Assembly: GCA_002197995.1 (NCBI GenBank)
Contig: NGZR01000004.1
Span: 3,844,001 to 3,908,000 of the forward strand
Length of the DNA: 64,000 nucleotides
Direction: 5' to 3'
DNA from: Gaeumannomyces sp. JS-464
Lineage: Eukaryota > Ascomycota > Sordariomycetes > Magnaporthales > Magnaporthaceae
The notes under the pieces are model-generated. The model did not search any database. It worked only from the letters and a program-made list of their open reading frames with translations, and was not told the origin of the DNA. Shown here piece after piece: positions 1 through 10,723 of the stretch (the first letter of the stretch is position 1; every line of letters begins with the position of its first letter). Both the position numbers and the translations under genes were made by a program.

Positions 1-3000
1 AGTTTATAAAGTTGGTTTTTTTTTCCCACGTATTTTCCTCGTGGCCGTACCTTTTTTATTTAACTAAGTACTTTTTAAGCTTGCGTTTTAGCTTATAGTT
101 TAAGATTTTTTTAATTTCGTATTTTTATTTTAAGTCGATTTCCATTAACTTATCGCTTTTAAAGCCCGGTAGCGCTGGTTCGAATAGGGAAATATAAAAA
201 ACCAGGTGAAATTTTATAATTAGCGGTAATCGAAGTTTGTAATTTACGTTCGAACCCTTTTTTAATACTTTAAAAAGTCCTAGTTTTTTGTGGTTTAGCT
301 TATCGTTTGGTCGTTTCGTTTTAATATTTCGTCGAAAAAGATAAACGCTATTTCTTTTTTTAAAGGTCGGTTTTTCGATCTTTTTTTTGTTTGCTTAAGT
401 AGCTATGCGGTACCGTAGCTTTTTTAACTTTGCTTAAAAATGGTTTATGCAGTTTAATAAGCTCCGTTATTTTATTTCCGCTGTTAAGGCATATTTTCCT
501 GCTTTAGGTTTTTTATACGCTATAAGCGTAAACCCGTAGTTTATATAAAACGGTGTAATTTTTATGCTTTCGTAAATTAAATTCTTATAAACGAATTAAG
601 CTATAAAAAGTAATTATACCTAATCATTTTATTTATAATTAACGTAATAACGTAAATATGCTTTATAGTTTAGTTCGTCCGTTTTGTTTATTTATTTGTT
701 TAAAAGTAATAGGTTATGGATAAAAAGTGCTTCGTTTTTAGCCTATTTATAAGCCTTTTCCAAAACTTACTTATAAACAGCTTATTTTTATCCGTAATTA
801 AGCGGTTCGGCGTGCCGTATTCCGCTATTACGTGTTTAATAAAAACGTACGCTAGCTTCGTAGCGTTACTACTTTCCTTATATGGTAAAAATAAGGCGTA
901 TTTGGTAAGCCTGTTTATTATTACTAAATATTGTCGTATTTTACTCCAGTTATTGGTTTTTTAAATTAGGGAAGTTTAATAACGAAATTTATAATAACTT
1001 TTTGCCACGCTCCGTTCGGTGCTAGCAAAGGTTGCAATAACCCATATGGTTTATACCTATTAGCTTTTTTTTAGCATAATTTTCGCAATTTTTTATTACG
1101 TTTTGTATTTCGGCTTAAGTTTTTACAAACCCGTAATATTATTATAACCGTTTTTATTTTTTTACGCTTTAATAGCCGTGTGCTAGCTGGCTATAAATTT
1201 GTTAAATTTTTTTTGGGGTTTAAACTTTTCCTTATCGAACCGTTTTAGCGAGCATCTTTTATGCCGGGATTAAAAATCCGTTTTTTTCCGCTAGGATTAC
1301 TCGTATTTTTTCGGGTATTACGACCTGGTGGTTCGGTTATCGGCTTAAAGCATTTGCCCGGCCGTTTTCCGACCTTTTCCGGTACTTAATTCGAGCGTCG
1401 TAGTTTTGCAAAAACTCGTTTTAACGGATTTATCGTTTGTTTAGGTTTTTGCTTATAATAAAATGTGTTAGGTTTTTATAATTTATATATATTATAACTT
1501 AATGCTTCGCTTTATAAAAGTATAACCGCCATTTTCGAATGCTCGGATAATTGCCAAAAGTTTTTTATCGTGGATTTAATAGTTTAATTTAAATCCGTTT
1601 AACTTTTGCGAAAAGAACGTATAAAGGTGCAACCGTTTCTAGTTATTTCGTTATCCGAATTGGCCGCCGATTGCGTAATTCGACGCATCGGTTTTAACTT
1701 CGAAAGGTTTTTTTAGGTTTGGAAGTATTAATATTGGTTTTTTTAACACGGCGTTCCGCAATTGCTCGAAAGCTTTTTATTTTTGCCTTTTTTAATAAAA
1801 CTAGTAGTCGTTTTTAATAAAGTTTGTAAATAGTATAGCTATTTTGCTATAATTACGGATAAACCGTTTATAAAAGTTTAAAAATCCTAAAAACCCTCGT
1901 ACTTTCGTAACGTTATTAAGTATAAGCCATTTTTCGATTTTTTCCACTTTTTTAAGATTTATGCAAACTTGTCCAAATATAACCACGAATTTTAAAAAAG
2001 CGATTTTTTGCGAATGCTATTCGCATTTTTCTGGTTTAACGAAAAGCTTTGCACTAAGCAGTTTTTAAAGTATTTTATATACGTGCTGCTTATGCTTTTT
2101 TATCGTTTTTAAAAAAATTAAAATATCGTTTAAATACGCGAGGATAAAAACGTTAAAATATTCGCGTAGCATGTAGTTAATTATCTTTTAAAACGTGGCT
2201 AATGCGTTAGTAAGTTCGAAGGTTATTATTAAAAACTCGTAGCATTTAAGCTTTATTTTAAAAGCTGTAAGCCATTTTTGGCCTTTTTTAATTCGTATTA
2301 AGCTGTAAGCTTTTCGTAAGTTTAAAGCCGTAAAATATTAGGCTTTGCCGAGCTTATCGCGTAATTCGTTAATAAAAAGCAAAAGATATTAGTTTTTTAT
2401 CGTAACTTCGTTTAGCGAGCGGTAATTAATACATATTCGTTTCGTCCCGTTTTTTTCCCCATAAAACCCCGTATTTTACTAAAAAATCGAAAGGTTTAAT
2501 ATGTCCTTTTCGTAGGTTTTCTTTTAACTGTTTTTTTAGCACCTCCTATTGCTAAAAGTTAAGCTGGTACAGCTTTTAATACTTAAGCTGCGTTTTTAGC
2601 TTAAGTTTAATTTCCAAATCGAACGGTTTATATTCGGGAAGCACCGTTTTTAGGTTTTTCCTAAATAACTTTTCGTTTTTGTGGTATTTTTTCAGAATAT
2701 TTTTAAGCCGTTTTTTAATATTGGTTTGGTCGTTTTAATCGCTTTCCGTTTTGGATAATCGCGTATTTATTAATGCTAAATGCAAAAGTGAATTGCTAAG
2801 TTTTATTACCGTTATAACCTTTTTTTATTGCTTTTTATGCTTACGGTTTAGGGTTTATAACTGGTAAACCGTTTTAATTATTTATAGCTTTTTTTATTAA
2901 ATTTGGCCGGTAATTCAATTTATCCGTAGGTTATTTTTTTTAAACCAAAGGATTTCGAAAATCACATTTCCTTTTTTTATATCCAGCTTATCTAATAATA

Positions 3001-4440
3001 ATAACGTTTTTTTTACTTCGGGTACGTAATATTATTGGCTGTGTTTTTCGGTTAATCCATTTTTTATTATAAGCGATAGGTATTTTTTCAACCGTTTTTA
3101 ATTAATACGGTTATTATTTCCGTTTTATAAAAATTTTATACCGTTTAACCGCTTATAGCGATACGTAATCGCTTTATGCTTCGCAATCGATTATTATTTT
3201 AACCTTTTTCCTTTAATATTTTATCCGAAATGTTAATAGGTCGTATAATTAACTCGATTTTACCATTGCGAAGGTTTTTATTAATTCCCGTTTTTCATTT
3301 CGTGCTTTTCGTTTAAATTCGTTTTTTTAATTTTTTAATAAAAAAAAACGAGTACCGTACGTTCGTCTTTTTATCCGGGTCGAACGGTACGTACGCTCGG
3401 GCGATCCTTTAGTGCTAAGCTTTCGCCTTTTATGCCTTATGTTTTTTGCATTCCGCAATGTCGCACTTTTCCTAATCGAGCGTTTTAGTAACACATAGTA
3501 TCGGGTACCGCTCGCTAAATTTAAAAACTGTAATTTTACCGATTTGGGCTGGTTTTTACCGTAGCAATTGGAATGCTAAACGGGGCTTAACTTTAGGCTC
3601 GCTTTTTAGCTTCCGTGGAAAGAAATCGTATTTAAGCTTAAGTCGTAAATGAAATTTGCATTTTTTATAAATGCATTTTGCTTAAAAAAGGTATAAATGC
3701 TTAGGGTGTTTTATATCGATGTTAAAATGGTTTTCGGAATTTAGCGCAGCTTATTTTAGCTTGCCGGCGTTATCAAACCTGTAATTAGCATATTTAACTT
3801 TTTGCTAATCGTTAAACTACGACAAAAGTTAACCGTCATTTTCGTCCGCTAAAATAGCGTAATATAACGAGCCATTTAGGTGTTTTAAAACTTTAACATT
3901 TTAAAAACATACCGAAATATCGAAAGGCGTAAAAGCGTGCTAGTTTTTCCAATTTGCTTGCTTTTCGCGGATTATAAATACGGAAGTTTCGCCGTTTAAA
4001 CCTTTCGCTCGCTTTTAAAATTCGGCCGTTTCGAAGTTTTAACCACTTTAGTTTATTTTAACGTCGGTGTTATAAATTTTCGCTTTTCGGAAAACGTGTG
4101 TTTAGCTTAAAAGCTTTTTTCGGGCTTTTTTTCGCGTTATTTGCTAAAGTTACTTTTTTTTAAATCCCGCGAAAAGCGGTGTCGTTTTTTTCTTTTAAAT
4201 TTTCGGGGCTAGTAATAATTCGCTGCTTTCCTTTTTTATCGTATTTAAACCTCGTGGTTTTAAATATGTAAATGTTTCGAGTTTTCCGAAAACATTATTC
4301 GGTAACCTTTTTATTAAACTGGTATGTAGCATATAGCTCGTTATAATAACCCGTTTAGCTAAACGCTGTTTTAAAGCATAATTCCTTTTATATTAAGCTT
4401 TTTTGCGTTTGTTAAAAGTTCGCTACCTGGCGGTTATTAT
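1..4440 (-). pseudogene. gypsy pol remnant (reverse transcriptase and flanking domains)
   Basis: The minus frame at 1801-1986 reads VRGFLGFLNFYKRFIRNYSK, the classic thumb/connection motif of Ty3/gypsy reverse transcriptases. The catalytic loop is at about 2125-2136 and reads YLND instead of YLDD, so the first metal-binding Asp has become Asn by a transition. The surrounding frame (AYLNDILIFLKTIKKHKQHV) is otherwise typical. Many stops break the frame. Positions 1-1100 should hold RNase H/integrase sequence by order, but I did not identify clear motifs there. No intact product is possible. Confidence 0.8.
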
Positions 4441-5880
4441 CCCGCTAAAAGCAATTAACCTTTATATAACCAGTTTAACCGCACTTAAAACACTTCCCGT
4501 TTTTCGAGTTTTGTTTTTACCTTTTTTACTACCTTTATTACTAGTAAGCGGCTTTCGCACTAAGGTTTATAAGGTTTAAATGCGTTTTATAAGCCGTAAT
4601 AGGTTGCTATTTAACCTTTTTCTAATTGGCTTTGTTATTTTATACCGCATTTTTAAAATTATATCCTTTTTTTTTATTATCGTTCGTACAGTTTATCGCT
4701 AATGCGAACCGCGTTTTTAACGTAATTTGTAAAAAACTTTGGGCGATTTTGCTTTGCGAGTTTATTTTTTACGTTTTCGCGCAATCCGTTATAAAAATGC
4801 AATATTAACGTGGCGTTATTCCAATCGAGCTTAATGCTAATTCGTTAAAAGTCCGCTACGTATTTAGCTGTAAACCTTCGCTATTTAAAGGCTAGCAAGT
4901 TTTTTTTCGCGATTCGGGTTTTGTCGATTATACCGAACATTTTTCCGACTTTTTTTCCGAAGGTTTCGAAGTTGGCGAAAACAAGCTTAATGGCTTTTTA
5001 GCTACTTTTATACCTTTTAAGGTAGTTATTTTAAGTTAACTAAAACCACTTTTTTATGTTGCCGTTTAGCTTAGTAGCAGCGTAAGCAACTTTTTATTTC
5101 TCGTTTACGAATTGCTGTTCGTAAAATTTAAAGTAGCTTTTGCATTCGGTAAGGAACGTTATAAGCTTGCCGTCCTCCTTTCCGTAAAAATCCGGGGACG
5201 GAAACTTGTACGCTTTAACCGCGATAACGTGGTTCACAAGTGAGCGACACACATAAGCGAGCGACACATTAGCAAAATGCATATTAAATAGCGTTTTTTA
5301 CAATTAAATAACTCGCTTAATTTAAAGCCAAATTTAACAAGATTTTTAATACTTGTATGCAATTACATAATAAATTTAATTTAATTTTCCCGGATTTTTA
5401 TTATTACCTTTTTAGGGTTAAATTTGCAAAGTTATATAAAAATGCACAGTGTTTTCCACAGTGTTTAAAACTAACCCTAAAAGGGTAATAATAAAAATCC
5501 GAGGAAATTAAATTAAATTTATTAGGTAATTGCATAGAAGTATTAAAAATTTTGTTAAATTTAGCTTTAAATTGGCCGAAGTAATAAGGGTGTCGAAAAT
5601 CGCGTTTAATATGCATTTTGCCGGTGTGTCGCTCGCTTATATGTGTCGCTCACTTGTGAACCACGTTAAGCGTTTCGAAAGATAGCAATTTCGTAATAAG
5701 TTGCTTTACTTCGGCTTAGCTTTTGGCAATCTCTTCCTTTATAAGCTTAAAAAGGCTGGCCGTGTTAACGGTTTCGTCGAAGTCGTATTTAACACCGTTA
5801 AAGGTAAAAACCGTGGTTTTTCCTTTTTAGGCTTTTTACTGCTGCTCGCTATAGCTATACTATCCTCCTTTTAACAAAGT
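4441..5880 (-). pseudogene. gypsy gag remnant with zinc knuckle, split by a foldback element
   Basis: Minus frames show a gypsy capsid-type sequence (FPSPDFYGKEDGKLITFLTE at about 5140-5220) and, further down, a zinc knuckle at 4451-4492 reading CFKCG-stop-TGYIKVNC. The knuckle has a stop for Gln and Tyr for the metal-binding His, both transitions. Gag is cut by the element at 5227-5666. Removing that element and one TA restores the reading frame (FETLIAVKAYKFP), so gag was contiguous before the insertion. Confidence 0.8.
5227..5666. mobile_element. 440-bp foldback (palindromic) MITE with pogo-like ends
   Basis: Both ends carry ACGTGGTTCACAAGTGAGCG in inverted orientation, flanked by TA at 5225-5226 and 5667-5668. 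The pairing does not stop at the ends. Interior blocks are also inverted copies, for example ttattattaccttttagggt near 5400 and its complement near 5480, so each arm is about 200 bp. It encodes no protein. Its TIR resembles those of the Fot1/pogo elements in this window, which suggests mobilisation in trans by a pogo transposase. A related element sits at 24920-25357. Confidence 0.85.
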
Positions 5881-5901
5881 ACTAAATACGATTAGTTAAA
5901 A

Positions 5902-6298
5902 TGTTACAATTAAAAGGTTTGCTTTTAAAGTAGGGCATTTTAAAGGTGGAAAAGATAATATCGCTGGTTTAGTTAATAAAAAAACACGTAACTTAAAAGG
6001 ATAATTTAATTGCTTACTTTAGGGGATGCTTAAAAGTTAACTAAAGTTAATTAATGCTAAAGCTTTAGTTAAAGCTATTTAAAATAATAGAAAATCCATT
6101 TTTTATATACACGCTGCTTTTTACTTTATATTAGGTTAAATTTGTGGATTTGTAATTCCGCTAACACAAATTTAAAATTCCTTTTGGCTTTGTAAATTTA
6201 TGGTTTTTTTAATACAAATTTAAAAATCCTTTTAGCTTTGTGGATTTGTGGTTTTTTTAATATAAATCCAAAAATCCAGCTGGGGTTACGTAATTCCA
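5902..6298 (-). repeat. 5' LTR of the gypsy element (397 bp)
   Basis: Read on the minus strand it begins TGGAATTACGTAACCCC and ends AATTGTAACA. The same sequence, diverged mainly by transitions, occurs in plus orientation at 22703-23067. Both contain repeated 'aaatccacaaatcc'-type modules and a tatataca stretch that could be the promoter. The gag region follows directly in the minus direction, so I call this the 5' LTR. Confidence 0.75.
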
Positions 6299-6508
6299 CA
6301 TGTCCGGGTGCGGGGCAAAGGCACCATTTGGGACCCTTTTCGTCTTGCCGCTTTAGGGTTTGCATATTAGTCGTAACATATTTTAGCCGGCGTGGTTAAA
6401 TTGGTAAATGTTATAGCGGTTTCCAATAAGGAATTAACACCATATTAAAAGTTTTATAACGAAATAAAACCCGGTTCTTTTTACCGGCCTAATTTAGGCC
6501 ATTATAAA

Positions 6509-8172
6509 GTGATCGGTACACATTGTAAAGCTTTAATTCCTTTAAAAAACAAGGCAAAGTCGAAGAAATTAGCATTTCGCATTAAACCCGTTAAGCTTTT
6601 TACGGCGCTTAGCGTTTTTACGGTACTCGTATATGCACCTGCCCGTAAGGCGGTATATAAAACCTTAACTGTTAAAATATTAAAAAAGGTACTTACAAAA
6701 AACCTCGATCCAAAAAGGGTAATTGCGGAAAATTTAAAAGGGGTAAATCTTTTATTAAAAGCTACAAACTTACAAGCACTTTATAAAGTGCTAAAACAAA
6801 GGCTTAAACAACTTAAAATTAGTAATATTAACCCGATCGATATTAATTTTAAACGTGATTTGAATTTCGATTTTTAAAAAAACAATAGGTTTGCGGATAA
6901 TACAAATTATCCGTTACCGCCTTTTAATTACAAGCCTTTTAAGCCTATGCACCCTATTGTACGGGCTTTTAAGCTTACAGTTATAATGCTTCCGACACGT
7001 AAAATACGGGAAAATCTAGTGGATAAAATGCTTATCGAAAATAATATTAACGATAATTTAAATTATTAAAATTTAAATTCCATGGAAATCGACGATTTTA
7101 TTTAATACATTTGCTATAAGGCAAAGGTAAAAGCTTTTAAGAAAAAGGCTTTTAAAAATGGCGAACCAACTACCTATAAAGGTGCGCTAGCAAGCAATAA
7201 CCGAAAAGAGTGGTTAGCAAGCTTAAGCTTTGAATTTAAACAGCTAATTCGTGCTAAAACTTTTTAATTCCTACTTAAAGCTAAACTTTTTAAAAGGCGG
7301 CGGCTAATTACTACTAAGCTTGTATTTAAGCTGAAAAAGGATAAGTATAATCGCTTTATTAAGTTTAAAGCTAAATTGGTAACTAAAGGATTTTTACAAA
7401 TCAAAAGGCTTGATTTTTTAAAAACCTTTACCTTTACAAGTATTCCGCTTACTTAGCGGATACTTTTAACGCTTACAGCCGCTTTAAATTAAAAAATAAA
7501 GCAAATCGATTTTATTAAAGCATTTTTAAATAATAACCTTAACGTGGAAATTTACTTAAATATTCCAAAAGGGTTTACTAAATAAGCAAGTACTACAAGC
7601 TTTACAGTTAAACGGATTTTACGGAATTCGGGGTATAAGCCTAACGGTGAAAAACAAGTAATTCTATTACAAAAAGCATTATATATGGTTTAAAACAAAA
7701 ACCACGTAAATGGCAAAATAAGCTAAAAACCCTATTAAAATTAAAAGGGTATAATCCGCTAATTTTTAATCCAGCGGTGTTTTATAACGTAACAACCAAG
7801 CATTTTATCATTACTTTCGTAAATAACTGTTTGTTAATAGGACCAAATATTTACTATATTAAAGCTTTAAAAAAGTTATTACATAAAGTGTATGCTTTGG
7901 AAAACCGCGGCTTTGCAACCTACTTTTTAATCGTTTAAATTATAAAAAATAAGCCTAAAAAGCTTTTTTAAATCCACTAAAGCCAATTTTTAAAGAAATG
8001 CTATAAACCTTCGGGCTAAAAGCATCCCGATTTATTAATATCCTTTTATAACGGGGCTTATTAAAAGATTTAAGCGGGACTTTTATAACTACTGCTAAAA
8101 CCAAATTGCTACAGCGTATTATAAGTACCGTTATATACTTAATGCTGTTAATACGCCCGGATATTAATTTCG
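6509..8172 (+). pseudogene. copia 1 pol: integrase-RT linker and reverse transcriptase
   Basis: An open stretch at 6509-6877 (122 codons) covers a Lys-rich segment of the type found between integrase and RT in fungal copia proteins. From about 7150 the frame shows the RT entry motif (EPTTYKGALASNNRKEWLAS), then KAKLVTKGFLQIKRLDFLKTF and IDFIKAFLNNNLNVEIYLNI, which are standard copia RT blocks, with in-frame stops between them. The fragment stops at the sequence for RPDINFAV, where the gag-only element inserted at a duplicated CTGTT. Confidence 0.8.
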
Positions 8173-8177
8173 CTGTT

Positions 8178-8324
8178 TGTAAAAAGTTAGCCCGTGCGCC
8201 GGCGCCCTACTTCACCCATAAAAGCGTCACCCATTAAATAGTTACCTTTTACGAAAACCACGGATAATACAAAGCTGTTTCCCTCTTTTAATAGCGGCTT
8301 TGCGACCGCCTTGCACCTTTAACA
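8178..8324 (+). repeat. 5' LTR of the gag-only element
   Basis: This 147-bp repeat differs from the copy at 9756-9902 at roughly 19 positions by eye. All the differences I see are transitions, as expected from RIP rather than from ordinary drift. Confidence 0.88.
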
Positions 8325-8336
8325 GGTTATAAGCCC
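8325..8336 (+). other. Primer binding site, initiator-tRNA-Met half-molecule type
   Basis: The first bases after the LTR read GGTTATAAGCCC. With one G-to-A transition reversed this is complementary to the anticodon-loop segment of initiator tRNA-Met (GGGCTCATAACC). That is the half-tRNA priming scheme known for Drosophila copia and yeast Ty5. Copia 2 has a related sequence (agttataagc on the minus strand) just inside its 5' LTR at 19194. Confidence 0.6.
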
Positions 8337-8375
8337 TTAATTCCCATAAGAATGAAACTACCTGCAATCCTTTTT

Positions 8376-8620
8376 GGCCGGTGGCCGCGTTAATTCTCGT
8401 TGTTTTAGCCGGTGGCCGCAATCACGTTTTAAAGGCCGGTGGCCGCACATTAACGTCTTCCGGTGGAAGACGTTTCCCGGTGGGAGATATCGCCCGGTGG
8501 GCATAACGTTCTAAAGGCCGGTGGCCGCACAATAACGTCTTCCGGTGGAAAACGTCTCCCGGTAGGAGATATCGCCCGGTGGGCATCACGTACTATTCAC
8601 TTTACTGTCACCCGGTGGGC
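8376..8620 (+). repeat. Array of about eleven GGT-triloop hairpins including an 82-bp tandem duplication
   Basis: The core CCGGTGG recurs about every 10-30 bases and is always flanked by complementary bases, so each copy folds into a stem capped by GGT. Stems vary in sequence but pair within themselves: GGCC/GGCC (8376, 8434, 8516), AACGTCTTCC/GGAAGACGTT (8452-8474, ten perfect pairs), TTTCCC/GGGAGA (8473-8487), GCCC/GGGC (8492, 8574). Four successive hairpins (8434-8515) are duplicated exactly 82 bp downstream (8516-8597), with a few transitions. It lies between the primer binding site and gag. Confidence 0.85.
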
Positions 8621-8753
8621 GATAACGGGCCGCTGCCCTACTTCCCTACTACTTTTTCCTGTGGGCCGCTGCCTTACTACCTTTGTTAATTTCTGCATAA
8701 CAGCAACAATAACGACGACGACGGCAGTCGCCTACTGCCTACCACCGCCCGAA

Positions 8754-9713
8754 ATGTCCTTTACTTATAAAAAGGCAACTGTTAAAATACCTGCCTTGCA
8801 AGGGCCCTCCAACTTGGAGGCGTGAAAGCGCGCCGTTAAGGTGCATTTAATCGCGAGCGGCGCCGACGATTACATTAGCGACAACCCGCCTTTTTAACCC
8901 GACGATCCGGCCGCCTTTAAAGCTTAGAAGGCTGAAAGGGTCCTCGCTTGGTACTTTATTAAGCAGTTAATTACGGAGGTTACTAACGAGCTTAAGCGAT
9001 AAGGCTAAAACTTTAAAGCCGACGATTCCGCCCGCGACTTTAAGGCTTTTTAGCTCGCCGTTACCATTAAAATTGGCCAAAATACCGACGCCCAACTCGA
9101 TGGCTTAATAGAGGAGTTTGTTAACCTCGAGGTATTTAAATATAACGACGTTAAAAAATACGCTAACCGTTAGCTCGAGCTTAAAAAACAAATGGAGGAA
9201 GCCGGCGTTATGATTTCGGACCGTTTTTTCGTTAGTTACCTTGTTAAGGGTTTCCGAAAGCATTATCCAGTCGCCGTTACCGTCGCTTTAAGCGCCCATC
9301 CAGTGCCCGCCGGCCGCACCCCGATCCAAATTATCCAAGCCGTTATCGAAAACGTGATTACTTTCGAGCCGACCGACCTTTCCCTAGCCAATACTAACGC
9401 GCCCACCGCTTGCACTAAAAGGAATTGTTTAGTGGTTTTTCGCCTACCTTACTACGACCGGTGCGGCAAGCACTATATAAAAGGCGACGACGGGTGCTGG
9501 CTATTGCACCTTAAGCTGGAGGAGGAATACTACAAGTAGAAGCAGCAGGGCGCTGCACAGGCTACAGGAATAGGAAAGGCTGGAGGAGCTAACCCCCGGG
9601 CCGTTAATTATACTGCTGCAGTGCTTGTTAACCGCGGCAGCGCTGGATAGTATGCCATGTAATCGAAAAACCCCACCACGGATATTAGGCTGTGGGCAGG
9701 AATTGCCGATTAA
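8754..9713 (+). pseudogene. gag of the gag-only LTR element
   Basis: From ATG 8754 the frame reads MSFTYKKATVKIPALQGPSN and continues with a copia-type gag. Stops replace Trp (TGA 8823, TAG near 8927) and Gln. The longest open part is 9192-9539, which includes a capsid-like segment and a zinc-knuckle-like motif near 9450 (YDRCGKHYIKGDDGCW). The first Cys of that motif has become Tyr by a G-to-A change. The full reading would be about 320 residues. The product would be a nucleocapsid-like protein that packages RNA. I infer the family from pattern only. Confidence 0.7.
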
Positions 9714-9755
9714 AGATAGCTTTACTTTTGTAACGTTCTCGTGGTTATAGGGGGG

Positions 9756-9902
9756 TGTAAGGAGTTAGCCCGTGCGCCGGCGCCTTATTTCACCCATAAG
9801 AGCGTTACCCATTAGATAGTTACCTTTTACGAGGACCACGGACAATATAAAGCTGTTTCCCTCTTTTGATGGCGGCTTTGCGGCCGCTTTGCACTTCCAA
9901 CA
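9756..9902 (+). repeat. 3' LTR of the gag-only element
   Basis: This 147-bp direct repeat of 8178-8324 is preceded by a run of G residues (ataggggg, 9748-9755) that fits a polypurine tract. It ends CCAACA, followed by the target duplication CTGTT. Confidence 0.88.
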
Positions 9903-9907
9903 CTGTT

Positions 9908-10561
9908 TAATAGATTTTACGCCATTTAATAAAAGCTATTACAAGGCATATTAATGCCGCTAAAAATCTCTTACGTTATTTGGGTAGTATAAAAAACCTG
10001 GCTATTTGCTACGGTGCTTATATTAAATCGGTGGACAGCTTTGAAAAGCTTGTAAATACTTCGGTGTTAAAAGCTGGAAAAGGCTTAAAACTAATTGGAT
10101 TTAGTGATAGCGATTTTGCGGGCGATAGGGATTCGTTAAAATCCATTTACGAGTATTTATTTACTTTAACAGGTGGCTTTATTTGCTGGAAGTGTAAACG
10201 TGCAAGTATAATAGCATTAAGCATTGTAAAAGCAAAGATTAATAGCTTAGCGAAAGCTATTTGGGAAGCTAAATGGCTTAAATACCTGTTTGTAAAGCTA
10301 CAAAGCTTTATAATAAGCTTTATTACTATTTTTGGTAATAATACAGGCTTTATTTCCAATGTACATAATCCTACGCAATATGCTAAAACGAAACATACCT
10401 TTTTAAAATTCCACTTCGTTAAAAAGGAAGTTAGTGCTGGATTAATTACAATAACCTATTTGGATATTAAAAGTATGCCCGCTAATAGCCTTACAAAACT
10501 TTTAACTCCTTTTATACATAAAGGCTTTTTAAAACTAATTAGCCTAAAGCTATTGGTTTAG
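9908..10561 (+). pseudogene. copia 1 RNase H, 3' end of pol
   Basis: The open frame 9980-10561 (193 codons) reads as copia RNase H: SDSDFAGDRDSLKSIYEYLF, then ALSIVKAKINSLAKAIWEAK, where the usual TEAE becomes VKAK, and near the end KSMPANSLTKLL, equivalent to the DMPADGLTK motif. Upstream, INAAKNLLRYLG marks the join to RT. The acidic Glu of the active site appears lost. This is a surprisingly long open stretch for a mutated element. Confidence 0.82.
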
Positions 10562-10723
10562 TTTTTCTTTAATATAGGCTAAGCGGTTCGTGCAATTGTT
10601 AGGTTATACCTTTTCTTTTATTAGCAAATTAAACTTGTTTTCTTTAAAGTTATACATTTTTTTAAGTAGTTTTCCTTTTTGTTAATTTGTACCCATTTTG
10701 TACTAAGTAGTTAAAAAAAAAGG

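Larger units (their letters stand above)
1..6298 (-). mobile_element. Ty3/gypsy LTR retrotransposon, RIP-degraded, cut by window start
   Basis: Reading the minus strand from 6298 downwards gives the order LTR, gag, zinc knuckle, reverse transcriptase and further pol sequence, as in Ty3/gypsy. The 3' LTR lies outside the window. The whole element is AT-rich, with TAA/TAG codons where conserved Gln and Trp codons are expected, which is the RIP signature. Its 5' LTR abuts the first copia element at 6299, so it appears to have inserted into that element and removed or separated its 5' part. A foldback element (5227-5666) interrupts gag. Confidence 0.85.
8178..9902 (+). mobile_element. Gag-only LTR retrotransposon (TR-GAG-like), 1,725 bp
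   Basis: Two 147-bp direct repeats (8178-8324, 9756-9902) begin TGTAA and end AACA. The element is flanked by a perfect 5-bp duplication CTGTT (8173-8177, 9903-9907). Inside are a primer binding site (8325-8336), a hairpin-rich leader (8376-8620), a gag-like coding region (8754-about 9713) and a purine-rich G-run just before the 3' LTR. There is no pol. The element is clearly more GC-rich than the copia 1 sequence around it, so it is younger or less mutated. Non-autonomous elements of this design are known as TR-GAG elements. Confidence 0.88.

Noticed and set aside
8376..8620. CRISPR array
   Set aside because: Repeats are spaced irregularly, spacers are parts of stems, and the host is a fungus; an 82-bp tandem duplication explains the periodicity.
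8463..8825. 120-codon open frame in the gag-only element
   Set aside because: It is the translation of the hairpin array and its 82-bp duplication; the real gag starts at 8754 in another frame with RIP stops.
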